A stretch of 64,000 nt of DNA, from the NCBI RefSeq assembly GCF_001411495.1, contig NZ_CP012982.1:3286001-3350000 (forward strand), given 5' to 3'. Made by a program: the position numbers and the translations under genes. Positions within the stretch are counted from its first letter, which is position 1. Each line of letters begins with the position of its first letter. Below are positions 16,375-25,342 of the stretch, piece after piece. Source of the stretch: Burkholderia cepacia ATCC 25416 (GTDB lineage: Bacteria; Pseudomonadota; Gammaproteobacteria; Burkholderiales; Burkholderiaceae). The notes below the pieces were generated by a model, which did no database searches, was not told the origin of the DNA, and saw only the letters and a list, made by a program, of their open reading frames with translations.

Positions 16375-17718
16375 CTACCCGTTCTGTTTCTCACTTGGCG
16401 ACCAGTGCCAGTTTGTCCTACCCCAAGAACTGCCTTCGATCACCGGCATGGTTTCGCCCGCTTCGAAATAGCGACGGCTTCCGGCCTTAGCTGGTGTATG
16501 CCACCACCCCGCTTCCGGGCATGCACTGCCGCCCCGCACACTTTGGCGGGCCGGTTCGCGATTCACGGGCGGCGGAACGATAGTCGGCGGCTCAGGGATC
16601 GGCGGCGCATCGGGCAAATCGAAGCGTGCTACCCACTTGCGCGCGTTCTTCACATCCGCGCTCGGAAGGTCGGGAATGTAGGTATGCAGTGCGTCGGGTT
16701 TCGGATCGCGCAGGATGCGCAGGACACTGTTCACGAACACGTACGGCTCGGGCAAACCCTCTTCAGGAGCACCAAGGCGCGGGAAGCCGCCCGCACGGAT
16801 CATCAAGCATGCATTGGCGCGCTCGATGTGAATATCGGGGCGATCCAGTTTTTCTCGAATCACCGCTTCGCCGCCCAAGCGCTCGATGAACAATTCGCCC
16901 AGGATCGTGTACCAACTCACTCCTTTGATGAAACCCCATCGAGCAACCTTAGCGCCAGGACGCAGGTAATCATACTGAGCCGTCATTTCTTCGAGAGAAT
17001 CGCCCTCATACGAGTTTGCCTCGTAATCTGATTTCTGCAGGTGAGCAGTGCTATCAATATCCAATCCACTGAAACGTTCCGCAAGCGCCCATTCCTGCGG
17101 CATGTACCGATTATAATTAAATGCAAGTATCGGCGCTAATCCACCGTAACCAGCACGCACAACGAGTTTTCCGCAGATATATCTCAAAAAATCCTCGTAC
17201 TGCGCAATTCCTTCACTGGTCGCCATCAAGTTCATTGGCACATTGAACTTCAGATACGACAATCCAGATTCCCTCCCTTTCGCCACGCGCAGCAACCCGT
17301 TGGGATGAACATAGTCCTGTGCCAGTGCCGACCCCGTGAGCGTCTTGATGCTATATTCAGCCGCAGTGTCTTGATCCGTCGCACTAGACAAAACAACACT
17401 CACTTTCAAATGCGGCGGCGAATCGATGATCGCACGGCGAATTTTTTCGATACCCTTGTCGTTCCGCTTCGTAAACTTACCGAGGTCAGTGTCCTTGCCT
17501 CCCTTCAGATGCTCACCGAACATTTCGGCGAAGCGGTCGAAGCAGTCGAGGATCGCCTGTCGCACCTCAGGCTGCGAACCACGCTCGAAGAACACCGTAC
17601 CGATGACACCCGGCAACACACCCATCGAGTTGTCGGCAAGGCGCACGCTCAAATCTTCTTGATAGCGGGAAAGCGCCTGCAACGGCGTCAAGACAGGTTT
17701 CGGATCACTCAAAGTCAT
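16375..17718 (-). CDS. DUF3396 type VI immunity-family protein
   Basis: A 447-residue protein that matches the DUF3396 pattern: EVRQAILDCFDRFAEMFGEH near the N-terminus, LSYLKFNVPMNLMATSEGI, then YGGLAPILAFNYNRYMPQEW, and GVSWYTILGELFIERLGG. DUF3396 proteins are the known immunity partners of VRR-NUC T6SS effectors (TseV/TsiV-type pairs), and this gene follows such an effector gene by 38 nt. The C-terminal 80 residues are proline-rich and end in a Trp-rich segment. Predicted role: binding and blocking the nuclease in the cytoplasm of the producer. No strong binding site precedes the ATG. Confidence 0.82.
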   Translation of the reverse strand: MTLSDPKPVLTPLQALSRYQEDLSVRLADNSMGVLPGVIGTVFFERGSQPEVRQAILDCFDRFAEMFGEHLKGGKDTDLGKFTKRNDKGIEKIRRAIIDSPPHLKVSVVLSSATDQDTAAEYSIKTLTGSALAQDYVHPNGLLRVAKGRESGLSYLKFNVPMNLMATSEGIAQYEDFLRYICGKLVVRAGYGGLAPILAFNYNRYMPQEWALAERFSGLDIDSTAHLQKSDYEANSYEGDSLEEMTAQYDYLRPGAKVARWGFIKGVSWYTILGELFIERLGGEAVIREKLDRPDIHIERANACLMIRAGGFPRLGAPEEGLPEPYVFVNSVLRILRDPKPDALHTYIPDLPSADVKNARKWVARFDLPDAPPIPEPPTIVPPPVNREPARQSVRGGSACPEAGWWHTPAKAGSRRYFEAGETMPVIEGSSWGRTNWHWSPSEKQNG

Positions 17719-17756
17719 AATCGGGTCGTCTATTGATCAGTCGGGCATAAATTCAG

Positions 17757-19019
17757 TCAGTTCGCAGCCAGCGCTGCTACTGCACTCCCACCGCCAAGCA
17801 CTACGCCAAGCGCCGCAGCCAGGCCCGCGGCAGCTTCCGCGCCAGCCGCGATAATCGCACACAGAGCAGCAAATATCGCAATCAACTCAGGCAACAACAG
17901 GATCACGATCGCAACGCCGACCACAATGGCTACCGCTATCGCGGCCCCCTTCAGCATCGTCACGCCGACCTGCGCCCAATCGATATGCGTGAGCACATCC
18001 CACGTCATATCGGTCATTTGCACAATTGCCTCCCATCCGGCCTTGAGTTGCGCAGCCGTGTAGCGGAATATTTCGTGCCCTTTCTCGTCAACCCATACCC
18101 AAGCGCTATGTGCCTTGTCAGCGACCCACTGACCCGCCGTAAACATCCACGCCGCATGCTGATGCAGGAACGCACTGGTTTCAGCAGACACGTATGAATA
18201 TCCACGATGAACAGCATCCCAGACAGGGGCGACCGCATGTTCGACCTCTTCGCCGAACTCGTGCGCCTTTTGCCACCAGTCCTCATACCAGACATGGTGC
18301 GGGACAGCGGGAACACTGCGGATGGGTACAGTCTGCCGCTCCTTCTCATCGTTGGTCTTCGGTGCGGGAACGGGCGCGGGCTTGGGGATCTTTTGTAGTT
18401 CACCGTTGCAATCGGTCACGTCGATCACGGTCATGCGATTCTTGTAGTCACCAGCGATCAGCTTATAGGCTTCTTGCTGAGCCTCACCCAAAGAGTCCCC
18501 CGGAAACTTTACTTCGACAAGCCGCAACAAATTCGGAACATGGCGGCCGCCCTCGCGATCAATCGTCCCACGCCCCGGCCAAAGAATCGCTTCCTTATCA
18601 ACAATGATTACATCAGGACGTCGTAGCAGGCCGACAGTTGCCCCCGGTGGAAATGGATTCAAACTGCGGCGACGTTCCGCCCCGTAGGGGTTCTCGTTAC
18701 TTAGGAACGGAATAGGAATACCACCGATCATTGCATCTGCCGGTGTCATATCGAAGCTGACTTCGGCCTTGTACTTAAATATCCACTTCCACTTGAACTC
18801 TTCCTCGATGATCATCGGCACACTCATCGCGGACTGCATGAGCAACCGGTGAACGATCGATCCATCGCGCAACTTGACGGGAACGTATTCCGCCGTTTTC
18901 AGTGCTTTCTCGACCTTTTCCTGCAAATATCCCTTGGTTCCCGGCGGCAAATATGCGTACTCAGGTACGCGCTCTTTGATCGTCTCGCACGCGCCTGCCG
19001 GTTGAAGTGATCCGCCCAT
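17757..19019 (-). CDS. VRR-NUC (PD-(D/E)xK) T6SS effector
   Basis: A 420-residue predicted antibacterial DNase. The nuclease core lies at about residues 60-205: Pro135-Asp136 in RRPDVIIV, Glu169-Val-Lys171 in LVEVKFPGD, and Gln181/182 on the following helix, the usual VRR-NUC metal-site pattern. The middle region is rich in Trp, His and Glu. The last 70 residues are strongly hydrophobic (AIAVAIVVGVAIVILLLPEL), possibly for loading or membrane passage. There is no fused PAAR domain; a separate PAAR gene lies downstream. The start at 19019 (MGGSLQPAGA) has GGAG upstream and falls 25 nt after the VgrG stop. An earlier ATG at 19067 would overlap vgrG. Confidence 0.82.
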   Translation of the reverse strand: MGGSLQPAGACETIKERVPEYAYLPPGTKGYLQEKVEKALKTAEYVPVKLRDGSIVHRLLMQSAMSVPMIIEEEFKWKWIFKYKAEVSFDMTPADAMIGGIPIPFLSNENPYGAERRRSLNPFPPGATVGLLRRPDVIIVDKEAILWPGRGTIDREGGRHVPNLLRLVEVKFPGDSLGEAQQEAYKLIAGDYKNRMTVIDVTDCNGELQKIPKPAPVPAPKTNDEKERQTVPIRSVPAVPHHVWYEDWWQKAHEFGEEVEHAVAPVWDAVHRGYSYVSAETSAFLHQHAAWMFTAGQWVADKAHSAWVWVDEKGHEIFRYTAAQLKAGWEAIVQMTDMTWDVLTHIDWAQVGVTMLKGAAIAVAIVVGVAIVILLLPELIAIFAALCAIIAAGAEAAAGLAAALGVVLGGGSAVAALAAN

Positions 19020-19044
19020 TTTGTTCTCCAAGTATCGTCGGCAC

Positions 19045-21897
19045 TCACGTGCGCTCGTCAGGGTCAACCTTCAGGTAATCGGCCCAAATATCAGGCTCTC
19101 CACCACCTGCATACTTCCACGGCTCGACATCCTGCTTTTCTTGCTCGAACGCCTTGAGGCTCACACTCTGTGCACTCGGCGTAAAAACCGGCACTGTCTC
19201 GCCTAGATCGTTCGTATGGCCGAGCACGGTTCGTCCCGATGGCAGTTTCATTTCGTAGGCGTGTCGAATCATCGGCGTGCCGTCGTTCTCGCTTTTGAGG
19301 ACGTATTGCGCCTGATACGACGGTTTGAACTGCGGCATCGCGTATGACTGGCTGGCCGGCCCCGCGAAGCTGAATGACGCGCCCTTGAAGTCAACATTGC
19401 CCGGTGCGTGTATCGAGACGTTGCCGCCTTTGATGCGGATCGTCGCACCGCCGCAGTACAGGACTAGCTCCTGATCGGCTGCGATTTCCATCCGGCCGGC
19501 CACCGACAACAGTTTCACAAGCTGCTGCGCGATCATTTCAAGATCGCCGTCCTGCGCCTGTATTTCGACCTTGCCCTTGCCAGCTACGGCTTTGATGCCT
19601 TGATTACGCGCAAACAGGCTCAGGTGATCAATCGCGGCCGCGTGCATCGATCCGCCCGCCGCGAAATATGAATCCTGGCCGCTGATCCAGTTCGCCTGTT
19701 GGTCGGCGCTCGCGTGAAGCGACTGATGCGTAGACAGACCGATACCGGCCGGACTGCCGAGCAGCAACAGCGGTGCAGCGAACGCGTTGGCGTTACCTGT
19801 GCCACCGCCCGCTGTACGTCCGCCAGTTGCTTCGCCGGATGCCGACTGCTTCGTTGCGTCGGTGAACGTCGTCAGCGCATCGACACCGAGTTTCAGGCTC
19901 TCGGCCTGATGCTGTTCACTTGCGTCCGAAATACTGCCGAGCAGGTCTTTTGAGCGTGTAAGCTGTTCACGCGCTTCGTCAACATCGAGTTGATCACTGT
20001 CACGCGACACGGGATGGGCGCTGATCGACACGCCCCGGCTGCCGCGCACAGATGCGTAATGGTCGGCGTGCAACAGCAATCCCGAACCGAGATATCGCCC
20101 GCGCGTGTTTCCGCTCTGCTGAATCAAATATCCCTGCGCGATCGATGCGTAGCTGCTGCCCGTGTAACTAACGAGCCGCGTACCGCCTTGGTTCGTGGCG
20201 TCGTCGTGGACGAACGCGTTAAACGCGCCCGTGCCACCGAACCCTTGCGACTGAAATCCCGACAGCAGCACATTCGAATGCCACGGAGAAGGTGTCGCGC
20301 CGCCGTTGACGCGCCCCAAAATGAACGGTTTGTCGCAATCGTTTGCCCAATAGGCGACCAAAACCCATTCACCGGCCCGTGGCACGTGCACCGAGCCGTA
20401 GCCGTTGCCCGTATCGGTCTGCATGGTCGATAGTAGCGGCGACGATGCGAACGTGCCGTCCGGGTTCTTGCGGTCCCATGCGAAATGCACACGTACCTGG
20501 TTCCGCTCGTTCGTCCACGCTTCCGATCCTTGCTGCGTCACGACGATCGCATGCTCGATGGTCATGTTCGGCTTGGAATGCGCGAGCGGGCTGCGATATT
20601 CGACGCTCGCCTCTTGCGCCTCAACCTCGATGACGAAAAATCCCGCTGTTCCGTCTTGCGGGTGCTCCGGCGTCTTGAATCGCGCCCCGTGTGCTGCCTG
20701 CTGCTCGGCCAGCGTCGCGCGCAGACTGCGCGGATATTCCGTTGCCTGTTGACCAATCGACACGTTGTTTTCGATGAACCACCGCGCCTCAATGACGAGG
20801 AATTCCCGCTTCTTGGGATCGCTATCGGGATGACGCGGATGATTGTCCAACGTGAATCGCGATCCGGCATCGAGCCATCGCAGACCACCAACACCGAAAT
20901 AGCGACGCGCACGCGAATCCCACTCTTCAACACGACGCCGCGCACGCCCCTCGCCGCTGTTCGAATCGGGGTAGCCGTACGCCGTCGGCTGATAGATCGT
21001 CATCGGTGCAACGGGGATGCTGCGTGATTCCGACTGCCGCCCGCCGTCCATTTCGTAGGTCGTGGATTGCAGGGCGCTTTCCGTCTGGAAATGGGATGTC
21101 GGGTGCTTATAGTCGAACGCACGCGACATATAACGCAGGCTCTGCATGGTCTGCATGACCGCCCACTGCGTGAACCCGTCCGCCTCGTGATCAGTATTGC
21201 CGCGATAATATTCGGCCAGTTTCGCTTCCGGCAGCGACGATACGCGGTCCACGATAACGAGCGTCGTTTTCGGCGGCTCACCCTCTTTCGTCGGTTCGTG
21301 GACCCAACGGAAATACATGCCTTCATCTTCGAGAAGGCGGTACACGAAATGAAGATCGGATTCGCTCTGCCGGCACCATGAGCGCACCGCAGGTTCGCGC
21401 GTCAGATCGAACCGGAACCGCCCCTGCAGCTGCGGATAGCGGTTGAACACGTCGGAAATGATTTCGCGCGCGTCCTTTTCGAGCCACCCTTCATCGTTGC
21501 GGGTCTTGCTCAGAAAAATCAGCGCGGATGAAAATTCAAGTTGGTACGTTGATACGCTACCGTCACCACCCAAATATCCAACCTGATGCACGAAACCGTG
21601 CACGGGTCGATAAACCGAATCTGCGTATAGCGCCGTACGCTGTTGAATCCACAGGGTGACGGGCTGATGCATCAGCGACAGCAGCGCCGTATCGTCGCGC
21701 AGCGACGCGACATCTACAGTCCAGTGATAGTCACCGCCAATCCCGGACGATCCGCGCGCCCGCAACGGGGTCAACGCGTTCTTGCCGAGTGGTGTATCCA
21801 GCATCAACAGCCGGTCGCGCTGCAACAAACCGCGATGAACGGCCTCGTACAGGTCGCGATTCTTCAGGTCCCCGATTACGGGTGGTCTGAGTGCCAT
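19045..21897 (-). CDS. vgrG: T6SS spike protein VgrG
   Basis: A 950-residue VgrG. The gp27-like region covers about residues 30-380 (LMHQPVTLWIQQRTALYADS, SWCRQSESDLHFVYRLLEDE). A gp5-like OB fold follows (NQVRVHFAWDRKNPDG, VPRAGEWVLVAYWANDCDKP), then a beta-helical needle with a DUF2345-type C-terminal extension (about 720-870, GKVEIQAQDGDLEMIAQQLV). A short tail ends DIWADYLKVDPDERT. It is the first gene of the cassette, and the effector gene starts 25 nt after its stop. The product forms the trimeric tip of the T6SS tube and should carry the adjacent nuclease. No T6SS core genes lie in the window. Confidence 0.95.
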   Translation of the reverse strand: MALRPPVIGDLKNRDLYEAVHRGLLQRDRLLMLDTPLGKNALTPLRARGSSGIGGDYHWTVDVASLRDDTALLSLMHQPVTLWIQQRTALYADSVYRPVHGFVHQVGYLGGDGSVSTYQLEFSSALIFLSKTRNDEGWLEKDAREIISDVFNRYPQLQGRFRFDLTREPAVRSWCRQSESDLHFVYRLLEDEGMYFRWVHEPTKEGEPPKTTLVIVDRVSSLPEAKLAEYYRGNTDHEADGFTQWAVMQTMQSLRYMSRAFDYKHPTSHFQTESALQSTTYEMDGGRQSESRSIPVAPMTIYQPTAYGYPDSNSGEGRARRRVEEWDSRARRYFGVGGLRWLDAGSRFTLDNHPRHPDSDPKKREFLVIEARWFIENNVSIGQQATEYPRSLRATLAEQQAAHGARFKTPEHPQDGTAGFFVIEVEAQEASVEYRSPLAHSKPNMTIEHAIVVTQQGSEAWTNERNQVRVHFAWDRKNPDGTFASSPLLSTMQTDTGNGYGSVHVPRAGEWVLVAYWANDCDKPFILGRVNGGATPSPWHSNVLLSGFQSQGFGGTGAFNAFVHDDATNQGGTRLVSYTGSSYASIAQGYLIQQSGNTRGRYLGSGLLLHADHYASVRGSRGVSISAHPVSRDSDQLDVDEAREQLTRSKDLLGSISDASEQHQAESLKLGVDALTTFTDATKQSASGEATGGRTAGGGTGNANAFAAPLLLLGSPAGIGLSTHQSLHASADQQANWISGQDSYFAAGGSMHAAAIDHLSLFARNQGIKAVAGKGKVEIQAQDGDLEMIAQQLVKLLSVAGRMEIAADQELVLYCGGATIRIKGGNVSIHAPGNVDFKGASFSFAGPASQSYAMPQFKPSYQAQYVLKSENDGTPMIRHAYEMKLPSGRTVLGHTNDLGETVPVFTPSAQSVSLKAFEQEKQDVEPWKYAGGGEPDIWADYLKVDPDERT

Positions 21898-22454
21898 TCT
21901 TGTCGTCCTTCTCTCAGGTTCGAGCTACCGTCAGAGAAGCAACACACAGACGGTCAGCCGGCGGCGACGAAAGGTCGCTCTCGCGCGATTGTAGCTAAAG
22001 TCTGAGGAATATTTACCGACTCGACAAACGTTTCCGCAGAGCCGCCGAAAGCGGCGCGCGCACCGCATGCGTCGCGCGACCGGCCGGGGTCATCGCCGAT
22101 TGTTACCAAGTGTGCCGAAGAAGGTGGGGACTCCCCCGCTCAGGGGCGCGAACACTATTGAGCCGGATCGATATCCAGCGCTACCGCGATTCGTTCGACA
22201 TTGTCGCCCGATACGTTTCCGCGCCCGCCAATCTGACGGATAAAATTCCGATCCAGACCGGCGGCGAAACCAAGATCTTCTTGAAATGGCGCCCATGCAA
22301 CTGACTGAACGCGAATGTTATACGCCGACAAATCCCGTAACGAGATGAGTTTGGTTTTCGGATTGAGGCCTCTGAGCGCCCCGGGGCAGACGACTACCTA
22401 CCCGAAATTGGGTGTGCTATTGGGAGTTTTCGTCACGCACTGCCTCTCCGGGCG
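21898..22454. other. Gap upstream of vgrG
   Basis: 557 bases between vgrG and the DedA-rhodanese gene. It must hold the vgrG promoter and contains the XRE-regulator remnant at 22155-22331. No other gene seen. Confidence 0.5.
22155..22331 (-). pseudogene. Remnant of XRE-family helix-turn-helix regulator
   Basis: A 58-codon open stretch on the minus strand reads NIRVQSVAWAPFQEDLGFAA and then GLDRNFIRQIGGRGNVSGDN-VERIAVALDIDP. This follows the Cro/CI-type pattern (SQEDLAFxAGLDRxYIxxIERGxxNxSxxNIERIAxALxIDP) through the whole helix-turn-helix. SQED has become FQED and IERG has become IGGRG. There is no ATG (a TTG at 22331 is possible), an in-frame TAG lies just beyond 22390, and the stop comes immediately after the last helix. 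It is most likely a decayed regulator beside the T6SS cassette. Confidence 0.6.
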
Positions 22455-23501
22455 TTACTTCGACAGCGTCGCGCGCACCGTATATTCGCCTTCGAGCGCC
22501 CCGTGTTCCGGCCGCACGAAATAACGCGACGCGTCGAGATCGGCCGGCATCGGCTCGACCGGGTAGCCGTGCTTTTCCCACGCATCGAGGCCGCCCTTCA
22601 GCGCGCGGATGTTGTGGATCATCTTCTTGCGCTGCATCTTCGCGATCAGGCGCTTGGCCGTGGCCTCGTTCGGGCACACGCAATAGACGACGATCGGCCG
22701 TTTCAGCAATTCGGGGTCGAGCAGGTCCGGCGAATCGAGATCGACCGGCACCGCGCCGGCGATCCGGTACGGTTCGCGCTCGCGAATCGCCTTCGGCCGC
22801 GCGTCGAAAATCAGCGGCGGTTCGTCCGACGTCATCATCTCGACGAGCTGCGGTGGCGAAATGCGCACCTGCGCGAGATAACGGCGGAACTGCACGCGAC
22901 GCACCCAGCGGTACAGCAGGAACGTGATGAAGATCGCGAGGAACGCGTCGAGGATCGTGCCGCCGCTCGCGCGCACCCACAGCACGAACTGGACGATCTG
23001 GTCGTGAATGGCCGCACCGCCGACCAGCCAGAACGCGGCCCACAGCGACGCGCCGGCCAGATCCCAGAACAGGAACACGCCGACACCGATCGCGGTCGTG
23101 CCGAGCAGCGGCGCCGACACGAGGCCGAGGCCCGGCAGGAACTTGGACAGCACGAGCAGCGGCGCGCCGTACCTTTCGAATACGTTACGCGCGAAACGCA
23201 GCGTGGTGTCGAGCGACAGCGAGAAGCGCACGAGGCCGTTCAACAGGCGCCGGCCGCGCGTGCGGCCCATGAAGAACCACAGCGAATCGGCCAGCATCGT
23301 CGCGCCGATCGCCGCCGCGAACATGCTGACCCAGGATGCCTGCCCCATTGCCGCCATCGTGCCGCCGAGAATCAGCATCGGCACGGCCGGCACCGGCACG
23401 CCGAGCTGCGTGATCAACACGCTCGCGAACACGGCCCACGGGCCGAGCGACGATGGAATAGCGATGGGAAAGTGCCACACGGCGGCGCTCCTGGAAGACA
23501 T
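22455..23501 (-). CDS. DedA/VTT membrane protein fused to a rhodanese domain
   Basis: A 348-residue fusion. Residues 15-215 form a DedA (SNARE-associated/VTT) membrane domain with a re-entrant-loop motif (QLGVPVPAVPMLILGGTMAA, then RYGAPLLVLSKFLPGLGLVS). Residues 225-330 form a rhodanese domain (PPLIFDARPKAIREREPYRI) with the loop VVYCVCPNEATAKR, whose Cys is the likely catalytic residue. DedA proteins are linked to lipid scrambling and envelope homeostasis. The fused sulfurtransferase-like domain suggests a thiol or sulfur input, but the role is unknown. There is no strong binding site before the ATG. Confidence 0.88.
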   Translation of the reverse strand: MSSRSAAVWHFPIAIPSSLGPWAVFASVLITQLGVPVPAVPMLILGGTMAAMGQASWVSMFAAAIGATMLADSLWFFMGRTRGRRLLNGLVRFSLSLDTTLRFARNVFERYGAPLLVLSKFLPGLGLVSAPLLGTTAIGVGVFLFWDLAGASLWAAFWLVGGAAIHDQIVQFVLWVRASGGTILDAFLAIFITFLLYRWVRRVQFRRYLAQVRISPPQLVEMMTSDEPPLIFDARPKAIREREPYRIAGAVPVDLDSPDLLDPELLKRPIVVYCVCPNEATAKRLIAKMQRKKMIHNIRALKGGLDAWEKHGYPVEPMPADLDASRYFVRPEHGALEGEYTVRATLSK

Positions 23502-23665
23502 GCGGCCGCGCGACGAGGGCCGTCGGACCGGCTGGGCAGCGGCCGCCGCGGCACGTCCGCAGCCAACCAGTGCATGACGGGCATTCTAAACGGGTTTGGC
23601 CGCGATCGCGCGGAACCCGCGCCTTCGGCGCGGGCTTCAGGAGGCTGCCGGCACCGCCGTCGCGC

Positions 23666-24172
23666 TCATGCGTCCGGGCGCTGCGCGAGCCGCGCGACGT
23701 GTTCCGCGTAGTCGGGAAACGCGGCGGCCAGCGCGGCTGCGTCGGCCAGTTCGAATTCCGCGAACTCGAAACCCGGCGCCACCGTGCAGCCGACGAGCGC
23801 GACGTGCTCCGGCGCCGCGCAGCGCGCGCCGAACCAGCTCCCGGCCCGCACGACCGCCTGGAACACGGTGCCCGGATGCGTGAGCGGGTTGCCCAGCCGG
23901 TGGATCGTCAACCCGTCGCGCTCGTCGAGCACCCATACCTCGATCGGATCGCCCGCATAGAAATGCCAGACTTCGTCGGAACGGATTCGATGCCACGACG
24001 AGTAAGCGCCGTCGCACAACAGGTAGTAGATCGCCGTCGACGCGGCGCGCGGCGCGCCGTCGGCGGGACGCACGACCGAATCGGTCGCACGGTAGGTTTC
24101 GCGGAAATAGCCGCCCTCGGGGTGCGGCTGCAGGTCGAACTGGCGAATCAGGTCGGTAGCGGAAATCGGCAT
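23666..24172 (-). CDS. Cupin-fold DUF985 protein
   Basis: A 168-residue protein with the Cupin_5/DUF985 signature: HPEGGYFRETYRATDSV near the start, TAIYYLLCDGAYSSWHRIRS (first metal-ligand His region), VWHFYAGDPIEVWVLDE, and GCTVAPGFEFAEFELAD at the end. The family is a single beta-barrel; its enzymatic role is mostly unestablished. The start at 24172 (MPISATDLIRQ) begins the fold. Upstream in-frame sequence is Arg/Ala-rich and not family-like. It is a lone minus-strand gene between the DedA fusion and UspA. Confidence 0.85.
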   Translation of the reverse strand: MPISATDLIRQFDLQPHPEGGYFRETYRATDSVVRPADGAPRAASTAIYYLLCDGAYSSWHRIRSDEVWHFYAGDPIEVWVLDERDGLTIHRLGNPLTHPGTVFQAVVRAGSWFGARCAAPEHVALVGCTVAPGFEFAEFELADAAALAAAFPDYAEHVARLAQRPDA

Positions 24173-24549
24173 GGCGGATGACGTCGGTAAGGTAAGGAAC
24201 CGGACACCCGGCGCACCGGATCGCTTCGCCCGTCGCGAACGCGACCGCATGCCGCCGGATGCCGCTGGGTCGAACGCCGCGGCCATGCGCGCGGCGAACA
24301 AGCGGACACCGGCCGATGCTGCCAGAACTGCGCATCGGGATGCAACCATGGGCACGCGATTGCGCCCATGGGGCGCATCGGGTGTACCGCCCTCGCCCGG
24401 CCGGTGCGACGGAAACGGCCGTCGCGTTCACACGCCGAGCGTCGGCCGGCGCGTCGCGCGTTTCCGATTCGTCAGGCCGTCATCCGGCGGATCCGCGCGA
24501 CAGCCGCCGCCCGCGGCCGCCCATGCGTCGGCACCGCGCCCCGCGTACG
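24173..24549. other. Non-coding gap
   Basis: No convincing gene or structured signal in 377 bases between the cupin and UspA genes. Confidence 0.3.
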
Positions 24550-25020
24550 TCACGCTGCCGACGGCGCGCCCGGCTCGCTGTGCCGCACCAGCAGCACGGG
24601 CCGGTCGGCCGCGCGCAGCAGCGATTCGGCGACGCTGCCGAGCAGCAGCCTGCGCAGGCCGTGCCGCCCGCTCGTGCCCATCACGATCAGGTCGGCATCA
24701 GTTTCGGCCGCCGTGCGCATCAGCACGGTGGCGACATCCTCGCCGTAGGCGTCGAGCGCGCGCACGGTGCCCGGCACGTGCTCCTGGGCGAGCACCGCTT
24801 TCGCAGCGTCGAGCACCGGTGTCGCGGCATCGGTCGCGGCCGCATCGCCATCGCGCTCGGCCGCGAAACCCGCATCGACGTCGACGAGCTGCGGCCGGTG
24901 CTCGACGACATACGCGCAGGTGACTTCACCGCCTGACGCCGCCGCGATCCGGATCGCCTCGTTCAGCGCGAGACGCGCGCTCGGGCTGCCGTCGAGCCCG
25001 ACGAAAATCCGCTTGTACAT
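24550..25020 (-). CDS. Universal stress protein (UspA family)
   Basis: A 156-residue single UspA domain. The N-terminus is MYKRIFVGLDGSPSARLALN. The ATP-binding loop GTSGRHGLRRLLLGSVAE matches the G-2x-G-9x-G(S/T) motif of nucleotide-binding members. GGAGGGA precedes the ATG. A good FNR-like box lies about 120 bases upstream, so low-oxygen induction is likely. It is divergent from the CHASE/PAS histidine kinase gene. Confidence 0.92.
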   Translation of the reverse strand: MYKRIFVGLDGSPSARLALNEAIRIAAASGGEVTCAYVVEHRPQLVDVDAGFAAERDGDAAATDAATPVLDAAKAVLAQEHVPGTVRALDAYGEDVATVLMRTAAETDADLIVMGTSGRHGLRRLLLGSVAESLLRAADRPVLLVRHSEPGAPSAA

Positions 25021-25137
25021 GGTCCGTCCCTCCGACCGGGCACGCCTCGCGCGTCGCGCGACGGCGGCCCGTTATCGCCACCCGGCCCGGTGCCGGCTGG
25101 CCTGCCGAACAGTCTGCCCCACGTGCCGACGCGCCCG

Positions 25138-25151
25138 TTGATGCGCGTCAA
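25138..25151 (-). promoter_or_regulatory. FNR/Anr-like box upstream of uspA-type gene
   Basis: TTGAT-N4-GTCAA matches the Anr/Dnr-type consensus and nine of ten positions of the FNR box. It is centred about 125 bases upstream of the minus-strand universal stress gene starting at 25020. Confidence 0.55.
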
Positions 25152-25233
25152 GTGCGGCCGGCGCACCCGCTGCTTCACGCCGTTTGCCGCAATTTCTAGT
25201 GACCCCATTACAAAAAACGTGTAAATCGCGCAC

Positions 25234-25250
25234 AATTTCATCTTGAAATT
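25234..25250. repeat. 7-bp inverted repeat before kinase gene
   Basis: AATTTCA (25234-25240), a 3-nt spacer and TGAAATT (25244-25250) lie in an AT-rich stretch about 93 bases upstream of the histidine kinase start. It is a candidate operator for the kinase/regulator operon. Confidence 0.4.
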
Positions 25251-25342
25251 AGACGTTGCGTGCAGCCGGTGCGAGTTTTGCCCGGTTTTGCTGCGCTGCC
25301 CCCGTGCCACGGGGCGGCCCCCGACAACAGAATGGCCATCGA

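Noticed and set aside
14581..21897. A full T6SS gene cluster
   Set aside because: Only VgrG, PAAR and cargo genes are present; no TssB/C sheath, TssJLM membrane complex, ClpV or Hcp, so it is a cargo cassette, not a secretion locus.
24173..24355. N-terminal extension of the cupin protein
   Set aside because: The upstream in-frame residues are Arg/Ala/Ser-rich and do not belong to the DUF985 fold; the start at 24172 fits the family length.
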